Both the position numbers and the translations under genes were made by a program. The notes below the pieces were generated by a model. The model was not told the origin of the DNA. It did no database searches and saw only the letters and a list, made by a program, of their open reading frames with translations. DNA of 64,000 nucleotides from CADEFX01 sp046154585 (GTDB lineage: Bacteria > Pseudomonadota > Alphaproteobacteria > Rhizobiales > Hyphomicrobiaceae), in NCBI GenBank assembly GCA_046154585.1, contig JBJXDX010000073.1:1-64000 (forward strand), given 5' to 3'. Position 1 is the stretch's first letter, and the number at the start of each line of letters is the position of its first letter. Below are positions 46,483 through 56,101 of this stretch, piece after piece.

Positions 46483-47808
46483 GTGGCCAATGACGCACCA
46501 GTTGCGGAGGGACACGCCGAAGCCCGGGTCGGTCCGCCCGACCTGCAGCGCCTCGCCGTCGATCTCTTCGGCACGTTCCGGCAAATGTCGTTCGATGGGG
46601 TCGGCATCAGCCGCGAGACCTATGGTCCGGCGGAAACGGCCGCAATGCAGGTCGTCGAGCAACTGGGCCATAAGCTAGGCATCGAGACGGCGTGGGATGC
46701 AGCCCGCAACCTCGTGCTGCGCCTTCCAGGCCGTGATGCCGGACTGCCCGTCGTCGCCACGGGATCGCACCTCGACAGCGTGCCCCAGGGCGGCAATTTC
46801 GACGGCGCTGCCGGCGTCATCGCCGGCCTCATGGCGTTGCTCTCCGCCAAGGCGCGCGGCCATCCGCTCAGGTCCATCGAGCTCCACGTCCTGCGCGGCG
46901 AGGAAAGCGCGTGGTACGGCGGCCCCTGCTACTTCGGGTCCCGCGCGCTATTCGGACTGCTCACTGAGGCCGACTTCAAAAGCACGCATCGCTCGTCCGG
47001 ACACGATCTCGCCTACCATATGGCCTCCTGCGGCGCCGACATGGCGCCGCTCACAGCGCGCAACCCGCTCCGCAACGTGGCAACGTTCGCCTGCTGGATG
47101 GAGCTGCATATCGAGCAGGGCCCCGTCCTCATTGCGCGCGAGAAGCCCGTGGGCCTCGTCACCGGCATTCGCGGCAATGTCCGGCATCGCCGCGTCACGT
47201 GCCGTGGCGAGGCGGCCCACTCGGGCGCCGTGCCGCGCTGGCTCAGGCGCGATGCTGTGCTGGCCATGGCCGAGCTGCTGATGCGGCTCGACGAGCACTG
47301 GCGCGTGCTCTTGGAGTGGGGCGAGGACCTTGTCGTCACCTCGGGCATCGTCGAGACCAACCCCAAGGAGCACGCGGTGTCGCGCGTGCCGGGCGAGGTG
47401 ACGTTCGCGCTCGAGTATCGCAGCCAGGACGCCAAGACGCTGACCTCCTTCGGCGCCCTGATTCACTCCGAATGCGCCCAGGTGGCAGCCCGGCGTGGCG
47501 TGACCTTCGATTTCGGCCCGCCGGCGCTGACGCCGCCTGCACGCATGTCGGACAGGATCACGACACTCCTGCAGCGCGAGGCCGAGTCTGCCGGCGTGGC
47601 CTGCGAGATCATGGCGTCCGGCGCCGGACATGACACAGCCGTGTTCGCCAACGCGGGCGTGCCGTCCAGCATGATCTTCGTGCGCAACGACAAGGGCAGC
47701 CACAACCCGCAAGAAAGCATGGACCTCGCAGATTTCTTTGCAGGCGCGGAGGTTCTGGCGCGCGGGGTCTGGCAGGCGGCCAACGACGCCGGAGATTTCC
47801 GGTCATGA
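46483..47808 (+). CDS. M20 amidohydrolase (N-carbamoyl amino acid hydrolase type), copy 2
   Basis: 441 residues from GTG 46483, chosen for the AGGAGG five bases upstream. The frame is open to 46021 but overlaps the IclR gene. Motifs: GSHLDSVPQGGNFDGAAGV, LRGEESAWYGGPCYFGSRALFG, ELHIEQGPVL, ASGAGHDTAVFANAGVPSSMIFV and HNPQESMD. It matches copy 1 in layout but differs in sequence, which suggests different substrates or stereochemistry. Its stop overlaps the OPRT-like gene by ATGA. Confidence 0.92.
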   Translation: MANDAPVAEGHAEARVGPPDLQRLAVDLFGTFRQMSFDGVGISRETYGPAETAAMQVVEQLGHKLGIETAWDAARNLVLRLPGRDAGLPVVATGSHLDSVPQGGNFDGAAGVIAGLMALLSAKARGHPLRSIELHVLRGEESAWYGGPCYFGSRALFGLLTEADFKSTHRSSGHDLAYHMASCGADMAPLTARNPLRNVATFACWMELHIEQGPVLIAREKPVGLVTGIRGNVRHRRVTCRGEAAHSGAVPRWLRRDAVLAMAELLMRLDEHWRVLLEWGEDLVVTSGIVETNPKEHAVSRVPGEVTFALEYRSQDAKTLTSFGALIHSECAQVAARRGVTFDFGPPALTPPARMSDRITTLLQREAESAGVACEIMASGAGHDTAVFANAGVPSSMIFVRNDKGSHNPQESMDLADFFAGAEVLARGVWQAANDAGDFRS

Positions 47809-48473
47809 CGCAAGCTCATCGCAACGCTGCCGAGGCTGCCCGCATCGTCGTGGAGAGCGGCGCGATCTACACGCGAAGCACAGGCGATCCCTTCTTTTTC
47901 ACCTCGGGATGGGCAAGTCCCATTTTCGTGGACATCAAGCGGCTGGTATCGCTGCCGGGCGCGCGCGACACGCTCATCGCCATGTCATTGGAAAAGATCG
48001 CGACTGCGTTCCCTGCCAAGTCGTTCGACATGGTTGCCGCGTGCGAGGTCGCCGGCATTCCGTTTGCCGCGATCATTGCCGACCGCCTCGGCCTGCCCCT
48101 CGTTGTGGTCCGCAAGCAAAGCAAGGGCTTCGGCCGCCTCGCCCAGTTCGAAGGCACGTTCGAGCCGGGCATCCGTGCCCTGATGATCGACGATCTGGCG
48201 ACCGACGGCGTCAGCAAGGCCACCTTCCGCGCCGCCCTCGAGCGCGCGGAAGCCCGCGTGGTGGGCATCTTCGTCCTGATGGACTACGCCATCTTTGCCT
48301 CGCCGACCCCGATCACCAGCCTGACGACACTGGCGGATATCATCGCAGCAGCCGGGCAGCGTCTGGATCAGCGCGCACTGCAGGACGTGAAGAGCTTTGC
48401 TGCCGATCCGCCCGCCTGGTCGAAGCGCAGTGGCGGGATCGGCGCTCTGCCGCAATCCAGGAGGCAAGGCTGA
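47805..48473 (+). CDS. Orotate phosphoribosyltransferase-like protein
   Basis: 222 residues. It begins AARIVVESGAIYTRSTGDPFFFTSGWASPIFVDIKRLVSLPG, as in PyrE. The catalytic Lys region is VVVRKQSKGFGRLAQFEG, and the PRPP loop is MIDDLATDGVSKATF, where PyrE normally has DDVITTG. The altered loop (DLATDG) suggests a paralogue rather than the biosynthetic enzyme. Placement inside an amidase/hydantoinase operon suggests it salvages or ribosylates a ring product related to orotate or uracil. It overlaps the preceding hydrolase by four bases. Confidence 0.82.
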   Translation: MTQAHRNAAEAARIVVESGAIYTRSTGDPFFFTSGWASPIFVDIKRLVSLPGARDTLIAMSLEKIATAFPAKSFDMVAACEVAGIPFAAIIADRLGLPLVVVRKQSKGFGRLAQFEGTFEPGIRALMIDDLATDGVSKATFRAALERAEARVVGIFVLMDYAIFASPTPITSLTTLADIIAAAGQRLDQRALQDVKSFAADPPAWSKRSGGIGALPQSRRQG

Positions 48474-48494
48474 TGGGAAGACGGGGGATACAGC

Positions 48495-50582
48495 GTGAGT
48501 GATGTGTTTCGAGTTGGCTGCGATATCGGCGGCACCTTCACCGATTTCGTTCTTCTCAACACGGCCACCGGCGCCGTGCACACGGCAAAGCGCCTGACCA
48601 CACCGGCCGATCCCGCACGCGCCATGCTGGCCGGCCTTGCCGAGCTCTCCAATGCAGTGCCAGGCTATGCCCGATCCACCGAGCGTCTCGCCCACGCCAC
48701 CACGCTCGTCGCCAACACCATCATCGAGCGCAAGGGCTCCAAGACGGCCTTGCTCTGTACGGCGGGCTTCCGCGACGTGATCGAGCTCCGCCGCTACGTT
48801 CGCGTGACCACCTACGAGCTGTTCGCCGATCCGCCCACGCCGCTCGTGCCGCGCTACCTGCGCCTGCCGGTCGACGAGCGGACCCGCGCCGACGGCTCCG
48901 TGCTGAAGCCTGTCGATTCCGAGGAAATTGCCAGGATTGCCGCGCAGCTCCAGGCCCAGGACGTGGAGACCATTGCGATCTGCTTCCTGCATTCGTTCTC
49001 CAACCCCGCCAACGAGCGGGCGGCCGCGGAGGTCCTGGCCAAGCTGCTGCCGGGCGTGGCGCTGTCTCTCTCCTCCGACGTGCTGGCACAGATCAAGGAA
49101 TTCGAGCGCAGCTCGACCACGCTGATCAACGCCTACGTCAAGCCGCTGACGATCGGCTACCTCGGCAGGCTTTCTGCCGGCATCGAGCAGGCCGGCTTCC
49201 GCGCCCCGCTGCAGATCATGCTGTCGAACGGCGGCATCGGCTCGGCCGGGCTTGCGGCCGACATGCCGGTGCGTCTCGTCGAATCCGGACCCGTAGCCGG
49301 CGCCGTAGTTGCTCAGCGGCTGGCGCAACTCCTCGATGTGCCGGAGATCCTGGCCTACGACATGGGCGGCACCACTGCCAAGGCATGCCTCATCCGCGAC
49401 GGCACGCTGCCGCTCACGGACGAGCTGGAGGTCGCCCGTTCCCGCCGCTTCACCAAGTCGAGCGGTTTTCCGGTCGCCATCCCGGCGGTCAACATGATCG
49501 AGATCGGCGCCGGAGGCGGCAGCATCGCGCGCATCAATGCCCTGGGCATCGTCGAGGTCGGTCCGCAAAGCGCCGCCGCTGATCCAGGTCCTGCCTGCTA
49601 TGGCCTCGGCGGTGAGCAGCCGACTGTCTCGGATGCAGACTTGGTGCTCGGCTACCTCAATGCGGACAACTTCGCCGGCGGCACCATGCGCCTCGACCGG
49701 CAGGCCGCCGAGCATGCGATCACGGCGCACATCGGCACGCCGCTCGGCATCGATGCGCAGGAAGCGGCGTGGATCATCCACGATGTCGTCAACGAATCCA
49801 TGGCGGCCGCCATCCGCATGCATGTCAGCGAGCGCGGCGGCGATGTCTCGCGCCCGCTTCTGACGGCATTCGGCGGCGCCGGACCCGTGCACGTGTGCAA
49901 TCTGGCCGCCAAGCTCGGCATTCGCCGTCTTCTGATCCCACAGCAGGCCGGTGTGCTCTCGGCTCTCGGCCTCGTGCTGGCGCCGGCGGCCTTCGACATT
50001 GCGCGCACGCGCAAGACAGCGCTCGCTGCGCTAAGCTTCGCGGATCTGGCGCGCGAGATCGCCGCCATGCGCGAAGAGATATCGGCCAAGATCGCCGAGG
50101 TCGACGCGACCGAGCCTCGCTTCGATGTTGCGCTCGGACTGGGCTACGTCGGCCAGAGCTATCATGTGCCGGTCAGCGTAAATCCCGACGCTGTGGCCGC
50201 CCTGACCGCCAAAGAGGTGCTTGAGAGCTTCGCCACGACGTATCGGACCAAGTATGGCTACTACTACGATGACGTTCCGGTCGAGCTGGTGAACGTGCAT
50301 GTCACGGGCACGGCCGGCGGCGACGTGAAAGTTCTCGTGGAGCTTTCGGCATCGACGGAGGTTGCCAGCACCGGCGCACGCGGGCAGCGCAGCGCCTACT
50401 CGGCCGGCCGGCGCCAATTCATGCCGTTCGACGTCTACAGCCGCGCCCTGCTTCGCCGCGGCATGACGTTCGCTGGCCCCTGTCTCATCGAGGAGGACGC
50501 CGCAACCACCGTGGTGGATGCCGGCGCCCGCGTGGCAGTCGACCGGTACGGCTCCCTCGACATCAGCCTTGGCGCGGAGTGA
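48495..50582 (+). CDS. Hydantoinase/oxoprolinase alpha subunit (HyuA type), first pair
   Basis: 695 residues, GTG start. The ATPase phosphate-1 motif VGCDIGGTFTDFVLLN is at the N-terminus and the actin-like core includes YDMGGTTAKACLI and EIGAGGGSIARIN. HPGxLAAxG-like text is QQAGVLSALGLVL. With HyuB it forms the ATP-dependent ring-opening complex for hydantoins or 5-oxoproline, coupling ATP hydrolysis to C-N cleavage. The gene is followed after three bases by its HyuB partner. Confidence 0.93.
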   Translation: MSDVFRVGCDIGGTFTDFVLLNTATGAVHTAKRLTTPADPARAMLAGLAELSNAVPGYARSTERLAHATTLVANTIIERKGSKTALLCTAGFRDVIELRRYVRVTTYELFADPPTPLVPRYLRLPVDERTRADGSVLKPVDSEEIARIAAQLQAQDVETIAICFLHSFSNPANERAAAEVLAKLLPGVALSLSSDVLAQIKEFERSSTTLINAYVKPLTIGYLGRLSAGIEQAGFRAPLQIMLSNGGIGSAGLAADMPVRLVESGPVAGAVVAQRLAQLLDVPEILAYDMGGTTAKACLIRDGTLPLTDELEVARSRRFTKSSGFPVAIPAVNMIEIGAGGGSIARINALGIVEVGPQSAAADPGPACYGLGGEQPTVSDADLVLGYLNADNFAGGTMRLDRQAAEHAITAHIGTPLGIDAQEAAWIIHDVVNESMAAAIRMHVSERGGDVSRPLLTAFGGAGPVHVCNLAAKLGIRRLLIPQQAGVLSALGLVLAPAAFDIARTRKTALAALSFADLAREIAAMREEISAKIAEVDATEPRFDVALGLGYVGQSYHVPVSVNPDAVAALTAKEVLESFATTYRTKYGYYYDDVPVELVNVHVTGTAGGDVKVLVELSASTEVASTGARGQRSAYSAGRRQFMPFDVYSRALLRRGMTFAGPCLIEEDAATTVVDAGARVAVDRYGSLDISLGAE

Positions 50583-50585
50583 ACC

Positions 50586-52241
50586 ATGGCACGTCTCAAC
50601 CTGGATACCATCTGGCCGCGCCTCATCGCCGCTGCCGACGAGATGGCAACAACGCTGTTCCGCACCGCGTTTTCCCATGACGTGGTCGAAGTGCACGACA
50701 TGTCGACCGGCCTCTACGACGACCGCGGCAATCTCATCGGCCAGACTTGGCTCGGGGCCACCGGCCACGTCGGCGTCATGCCGGTGGTGGGCAAGCTGCT
50801 CGTCAAGACATTCCCACCGCAGACAACACGTCCCGGCGATGTTTTCATCTGTAACGATCCGTGGGTATGCAACGGGCAGACCGCCGACATCTTCATCTTC
50901 ACGCCCGCATTCCACCGCGACCGCGTCATCGGCTACTCGGTCAACAGTGTGCATCACGTCGACATCGGCGGACGCAAGGGCTCCGGCCTCAGCGAGGAGG
51001 TCTTCGAGGAAGGCCTTCTGATCCCGCTCATGCACTTGCATCGCGCGGGACGGCCGAACGAGGACCTGCTCGCCATCCTCACGCGCAACGTGCGGTTCAG
51101 CGAGAAGGTGATGGGCGACATCCGCGCCCAGCTTGCCGCCGGCTGGGTCGGCGCCGAAGCGCTGACCCGCATCGCCGGCGACCACGATCTGGAGGATCTG
51201 CGCAGCGTCGGCGACGAGATCATCGCCCGCTCGGAGCGAGCCATGCGCGCCGGCATCCGCGCGCTCCCCAAGGGACGCTTCTCGAAATCCATGCCCGTCG
51301 AGATCGGCGGCATGGACGAGCCGGCGCAGATCGCGCTCTCGCTCACCATCGAGGAGGACCGCATTGCCGCCGACTTCACCGGCACCAGCCCACAGGTGCG
51401 GCGCCCCGTCAACTCGCCCATGAACTACACGCGCGCCTACGTCGCCGTGCCGCTCAAGATGATCTGCGATCCGGAGCTGCCCAACAACGAGGGCACCTAT
51501 CGGCCTCTCGACATCAGCGCGCCGTCCGGCACGCTCATCAATCCTAGCTATCCGGCCGCGTGCTTCTGGCGCCTGGCATCCGGCATGCTCGTCTCTGAAC
51601 TTGTCTTCCGCATCCTGGCCGAGATCGCGCCCGAGCGCGTGCCCGCCGACTCCGGCTCCATGCCCACCTGGCAGTTCTACGTCAGCGGCCTGCACCGCAA
51701 CGGCGAGGCCTGGGCCCTGCATCAGCATGCCTTCGGCGGTATGGGCGGCCGGCCGGGCGCGGACGGCCTAGCCGCCGTCAGCTTCCCTTACAATGTGCGC
51801 AACGTGTCCGTGGAGTGGTCCGAGACCGAGACACCCGTCCTGTTCCAGCGCCGAGAGCTGATCGCTGACTCGGGCGGCCACGGGCAATGGCGCGGCGGGC
51901 TCGGCGAGGAGCTCGCTTTCACCGTGGAAGCGAGCGCCGATGTCTCGCCGGCATCGCCGCTCGTGTTGTCAGGCTCCGCGGGACGTACGCGCTATCCCGC
52001 GCAAGGCGTGCTCGGCGGTGGGTCCGGCAGTCATGGCGTGATTTCCGTCAACGATGTGCCGATCGCGCCCACGAGCGCTCCGGACGTCCACTTCAAGCTC
52101 GGCGACATCGTCCGACTCAAGACGCCGGGTGGCGCCGGCCACGGCAGTCCCAGGAAGCGCGCACCTGCTGCCGTCGAAAGCGACCTGCGCGACGGCTACA
52201 TCACGAAACTGCCGCCCGGCGCAGGGCCGGGATCAGGCTGA
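50586..52241 (+). CDS. Hydantoinase/oxoprolinase beta subunit (HyuB type), first pair
   Basis: 551 residues. Conserved blocks: FSHDVVEVHDMSTGLYDDRGNLIGQ, DVFICNDPWVCNGQTADIFIF, HHVDIGGRKGSG, FTGTSPQVRRPVNSPMNY, and C-terminal GGGSGSHG with LGDIVRLKTPGGAGHG. Carries the metal site that activates water for ring opening. Partner of the preceding subunit. The next HyuA starts 8 bases downstream. Confidence 0.93.
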   Translation: MARLNLDTIWPRLIAAADEMATTLFRTAFSHDVVEVHDMSTGLYDDRGNLIGQTWLGATGHVGVMPVVGKLLVKTFPPQTTRPGDVFICNDPWVCNGQTADIFIFTPAFHRDRVIGYSVNSVHHVDIGGRKGSGLSEEVFEEGLLIPLMHLHRAGRPNEDLLAILTRNVRFSEKVMGDIRAQLAAGWVGAEALTRIAGDHDLEDLRSVGDEIIARSERAMRAGIRALPKGRFSKSMPVEIGGMDEPAQIALSLTIEEDRIAADFTGTSPQVRRPVNSPMNYTRAYVAVPLKMICDPELPNNEGTYRPLDISAPSGTLINPSYPAACFWRLASGMLVSELVFRILAEIAPERVPADSGSMPTWQFYVSGLHRNGEAWALHQHAFGGMGGRPGADGLAAVSFPYNVRNVSVEWSETETPVLFQRRELIADSGGHGQWRGGLGEELAFTVEASADVSPASPLVLSGSAGRTRYPAQGVLGGGSGSHGVISVNDVPIAPTSAPDVHFKLGDIVRLKTPGGAGHGSPRKRAPAAVESDLRDGYITKLPPGAGPGSG

Positions 52242-52248
52242 CGCCAGC

Positions 52249-54285
52249 ATGCAGATCGCAATCGACATCGGCGGCACTTTTACGGATGTGGTGGCTTCCG
52301 GCCCGCACGGCATCAGTGCCGTCAAGGTATCCTCCAACAAGGCCGATCCGGTTGCCGCCGTCGAGGCCGGCATCGCTGCCATCGCGGCACTGCCGGGCAT
52401 CGACCGCGCCGCGGTGAACCGCTTCGTGCACGGCACGACGGTTGCCACCAATGCCGTGCTGACCGCGCGCGGTGCCAGGCTCGGCCTGCTCGCCACCGCC
52501 GGCTTCGAGGATGTGCTCGAGATCGGCCGGCAGAAGCGCTCCCGGATGTACGACCTGTTTCTGCCGCCAGAGACACCGGTCTTCCTGGCGCCGCGGCGGC
52601 GGCGCGTCGGCATCGCAGAACGCGTTGCAGCCGACGGGACGATCCTGGAGCCGCTTGACGAGGACGGCGTGCGCAAGGCCGTCGCGCACCTCATCGAGCG
52701 GCAAAAGATCGAGGCCTTGGCCGTTGTCTATCTCTTCGCCTTCCGCAATCCGCAGCACGAGCGCCGCACACGCGACATTGTCACAGAGATCGCACCGGGA
52801 CTACCGGTGTCGCTGTCGTCAGAGATCGATCCGACTTTCCGCGAGTATGAGCGCACCTGTGTCACCGCCTTTGACGCTTACGTGCGGCCCGTCATGTCGC
52901 GCTACGTCGCCGGCCTTGCCAGCGGACTGGAGCGTGCGCGCATCCGAGCGCCCGTCGAGATGATGCAGTCCCGTGGCGCTGTCGCCAGCGCCCAACGTAT
53001 CCTCGAGCGGCCGGTGGTGTCGCTACTGTCAGGACCGGCCGCGGGTGCGCTGGGAGGTGCTGTCGCAGGCAGTCGAGCGGGGCACGTGAATTGCATCACG
53101 CTCGACATGGGGGGCACGAGCACTGACATCGCGGTGATCCAGGGCGGCAATTTGGTGGCGACGCGCGAAGGGCGCATCGGTGGATATCCGCTGCGCGTCC
53201 ACATGGTCGACGTGCACACCATCGGTGCGGGCGGCGGCAGCATTGCACGTCTCGATGACGGCGGTGCCTTGAAAGTCGGGCCGGAGAGCGCCGAGGCCGA
53301 TCCAGGCCCCGCCTGCTACGGCCGTGGAGGCACGGCGGCAACGATCACTGACGCCAGCCTGGCGCTTGGAATGCTGCATGCGGCGAGCTTTGCCGGTGGC
53401 ATTCATCTCGATCGCGCGCGCGCTGAGACGGCGCTCGCCCCCATCGCGCGACAACTGGGCGGACATGAGCGTGCGGCGTTGGGCATCCTCAAGGTCTGCC
53501 ACGAGGCGATGGCGGAGGCCATTCGCTCTGTAACCATCCGGCGGGGCATCGATCCGCGCGGCTTCGCGCTCGTTGCCCTCGGGGGCGCCGGTCCTGTGCA
53601 CGCCGGCCGTATTGCCCAAGCTTTGGGCATACGACGGATCATCGTGCCGTTGCGCCCGGGCGTGCTCGCCGCCGAGGGGCTCCTGCATGCGCCCATCGAG
53701 GAGGAGCGGCATACCACCTTCTTCCGCCCAGTCACGCCCGCGGTAGAGCCGAGCCTGCGCGCCACGCTGCAAGATCTGGCGGCCCAGGCGCGCAGCAATC
53801 TCACCGGCTCCGGGGAGGATGTCGCGGAGTATGTGCGCCACGCCGCCGACATGCGCTACTCGGGCCAGTCCTATGAACTGGATGTGCCTGTCGACCTCTC
53901 GAGCGCGGACCCTGTGGCAGAAGCCGTGCGGCGCTTTCATGAGGCTCACCGCAACGCCTACGGCCGTGCCCAAGAGAGCGAGCCGGTCGAGTTCGTCAAC
54001 TTGCGCGCGGTCGCCGGCCGCGCCGCGAAAGCGCCCTCAATCGATCGCGCACCCCCGCCTTCGAGCGACAGGCCAATGCCCGCATATCGCCTTGTATCCT
54101 TCTCGCCCGATGCTGCGCCGACGGAAACGCCCGTATTCTCCCGCGCCTCCCTGTCCGCCGACCATCATCTGGCAGGTCCAGCCATCATCGAGCAGAGCGA
54201 TACGACCACCATCGTCTATCCCGGCCAGCACTGCCGCGCTGACGCCTCAGGCGCCCTCATCCTCACATGGGAGGATGCAGCATGA
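52249..54285 (+). CDS. Hydantoinase/oxoprolinase alpha subunit (HyuA type), second pair
   Basis: 678 residues from ATG 52249. An open frame to 52054 overlaps the previous gene. Motifs: AIDIGGTFTDVVASGPHG, FVHGTTVATNAVL, TLDMGGTSTDIAVI, TIGAGGGSIARLDDGG, HPG-like PLRPGVLAAEGLLHAP. It differs clearly from the first HyuA in the middle and C-terminal domains, so the two pairs may open different rings or stereoisomers. Overlaps the following HyuB by ATGA. Confidence 0.93.
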   Translation: MQIAIDIGGTFTDVVASGPHGISAVKVSSNKADPVAAVEAGIAAIAALPGIDRAAVNRFVHGTTVATNAVLTARGARLGLLATAGFEDVLEIGRQKRSRMYDLFLPPETPVFLAPRRRRVGIAERVAADGTILEPLDEDGVRKAVAHLIERQKIEALAVVYLFAFRNPQHERRTRDIVTEIAPGLPVSLSSEIDPTFREYERTCVTAFDAYVRPVMSRYVAGLASGLERARIRAPVEMMQSRGAVASAQRILERPVVSLLSGPAAGALGGAVAGSRAGHVNCITLDMGGTSTDIAVIQGGNLVATREGRIGGYPLRVHMVDVHTIGAGGGSIARLDDGGALKVGPESAEADPGPACYGRGGTAATITDASLALGMLHAASFAGGIHLDRARAETALAPIARQLGGHERAALGILKVCHEAMAEAIRSVTIRRGIDPRGFALVALGGAGPVHAGRIAQALGIRRIIVPLRPGVLAAEGLLHAPIEEERHTTFFRPVTPAVEPSLRATLQDLAAQARSNLTGSGEDVAEYVRHAADMRYSGQSYELDVPVDLSSADPVAEAVRRFHEAHRNAYGRAQESEPVEFVNLRAVAGRAAKAPSIDRAPPPSSDRPMPAYRLVSFSPDAAPTETPVFSRASLSADHHLAGPAIIEQSDTTTIVYPGQHCRADASGALILTWEDAA

Positions 54286-56072
54286 GCGATGCAGTCGATC
54301 CGATCACCCTCGAGGTGATCTGCAACCGGTTCGACGCCATTGCTGCTGAAATCCAGCACACGCTGCTGCGCGTCGCCTACTCCGTGATCCTGAAGGAAGG
54401 CGAGGACTGTTCCGCCGCCATCTTCAACGCGCGCGGCGAGATCGTGGCCCAGTCGACCGCATTGCCCCAACACATGGGCGCGTTCATCCCAGCGCTCGCA
54501 CGCATCATCGCCGAGTATCCGCTCGACACCATGCGGCCGGGCGACGTCTACACCATGAACGATCCGCATGATGGGGGCACGCATCTGCCCGACCTCATCA
54601 TCGCTGCGCCGGTCGTGGTGGATGGGCGTGTCGTGGCTTTCAGCGTGTGCCTCGCCCACCAGGAGGATTTCGGCGGCAAGGTGGCGGGCAGCATGCCGAC
54701 CGACTCGACCGAGATCTACCAGGAAGGCCTTATCATCCCGCCGCACAAGCTGTACGATGCCGGGCACCCGGACGCGACCCTGTTCAAAATGATCGAGCGC
54801 AATGTCCGTCTCCCGCGCCAAGTCCTCGGCGACATCGGTGCCCAGGTGTCGGCCGTCACCGTCGGCTGTGCGCGCATCCTCGATCTGTGCCGCTCCGAGG
54901 GCACCGCCAAGGTGCTGGCCTACATGGACCACCTCCTCGATTATGCCGAGCGTCGCACGCGCGCTCGCATCGCCGAGATCCCGGACGGCACCTACGGCTT
55001 CACGGACTACATGGACAACGACGGCATCGATCTCGATCGCCGGGTGCCCATCTCCATTACGGTTACAATCCGCGGCGGCGATGTCGTCGTCGACTATGCC
55101 GGCACGAGCCCACAGGTGCGTGGCCCGATCAATGCACCGCTTTCCGGTGCGCATGCCTCGGTCTACTTTGCGCTTCGCTGCGTGACTGATCCCACCATTC
55201 CCAACAATCATGGCTGTTACCGCCCCATCCAGGTCGTCGTACCAAGGGGCTGTCTCCTCAATCCGGCGCCAGGTGCTCCGGTTGCCATTCGCGCGCATAC
55301 GCTGAAACGGGCCGCCGATGCGGTGCTCGGCGCACTGGTCCAGGCGATACCCGACCGCGTTCCCGCCGCCCCGGCAGGCAGCATCAGTTGCGTCTCGTTC
55401 GGTGGCACCCGCGAAGACGGTACACGCTACGGCCTGTCGGACCTGATTGCCGGAGGCGGCGGCGCGCGGCCGGATCTCGACGGTATTGAGGCCATCGATA
55501 CGGATGTCTCCAACTGCATGAACGTGCCGGCGGAAGCCATCGAGATGAGCTATCCGCTGCGCGTTCTGCATTACCGGTTGCGCCGCGATGGTGGAGGGCC
55601 CGGCCGCACGCGCGGAGGCACGGGCGTAGACCGAGCGCTGATGGCCACCGCTGGCGAGATCGTGGCCTCCTATCGCTCTGAGCGGCATTACACGCGGCCT
55701 TGGGGTCTGTTCGGCGGCCTTGCCGCTGAGCCCTGGCAGACACTCGTGCAGAAGGCAGACGGGCGCATCGAGAGCGTGCCTTCGAAGGCGCGGCTCCTGC
55801 TAAAGGCCGGCGATGTCCTGCGTGTTCTAACGGGCGGTGGCGGTGGCTATGGCGATCCTTTCGAGCGGCCGGTGGACGCTGTGCTCGCCGACGTCCTCGA
55901 CGAGAAGATTTCACGCGCGGCAGCGCTCGAGCACTATGGGGTCGTCGTCAGGGCTGATGCCGTCGACGAGACTGCCACGCAGGGCATCCGTTTGGCGCGG
56001 AAGATCAGTGCAGCGACAGTCAAGACTTATGATCACGGAGAACCCATTCGGCTGCTGCGCACGGATGGGTAA
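54282..56072 (+). CDS. Hydantoinase/oxoprolinase beta subunit (HyuB type), second pair
   Basis: 596 residues from ATG 54282, overlapping the upstream stop, with GGAGG upstream. Contains SVILKEGEDCSAAIFNARGEIVAQ, DVYTMNDPHDGGTHLPDLIIA, HQEDFGGKVAGSMPTDSTEIYQEG, YAGTSPQVRGPINAP and a C-terminal GGGGGYGDPFERPVDAV, the typical HyuB end. Full-length and longer than the first HyuB because of its C-terminal extension. The Liv-type transporter follows closely. Confidence 0.93.
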   Translation: MSDAVDPITLEVICNRFDAIAAEIQHTLLRVAYSVILKEGEDCSAAIFNARGEIVAQSTALPQHMGAFIPALARIIAEYPLDTMRPGDVYTMNDPHDGGTHLPDLIIAAPVVVDGRVVAFSVCLAHQEDFGGKVAGSMPTDSTEIYQEGLIIPPHKLYDAGHPDATLFKMIERNVRLPRQVLGDIGAQVSAVTVGCARILDLCRSEGTAKVLAYMDHLLDYAERRTRARIAEIPDGTYGFTDYMDNDGIDLDRRVPISITVTIRGGDVVVDYAGTSPQVRGPINAPLSGAHASVYFALRCVTDPTIPNNHGCYRPIQVVVPRGCLLNPAPGAPVAIRAHTLKRAADAVLGALVQAIPDRVPAAPAGSISCVSFGGTREDGTRYGLSDLIAGGGGARPDLDGIEAIDTDVSNCMNVPAEAIEMSYPLRVLHYRLRRDGGGPGRTRGGTGVDRALMATAGEIVASYRSERHYTRPWGLFGGLAAEPWQTLVQKADGRIESVPSKARLLLKAGDVLRVLTGGGGGYGDPFERPVDAVLADVLDEKISRAAALEHYGVVVRADAVDETATQGIRLARKISAATVKTYDHGEPIRLLRTDG

Positions 56073-56101
56073 GATTGACTTGTGAACGAGGAGTAACAAC
56101 A

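Noticed and set aside
47985..49892. 635-residue minus-strand frame
   Set aside because: Antisense to the OPRT-like and HyuA genes, with no recognisable family. The minus frame 50031-51728 is rejected for the same reason.
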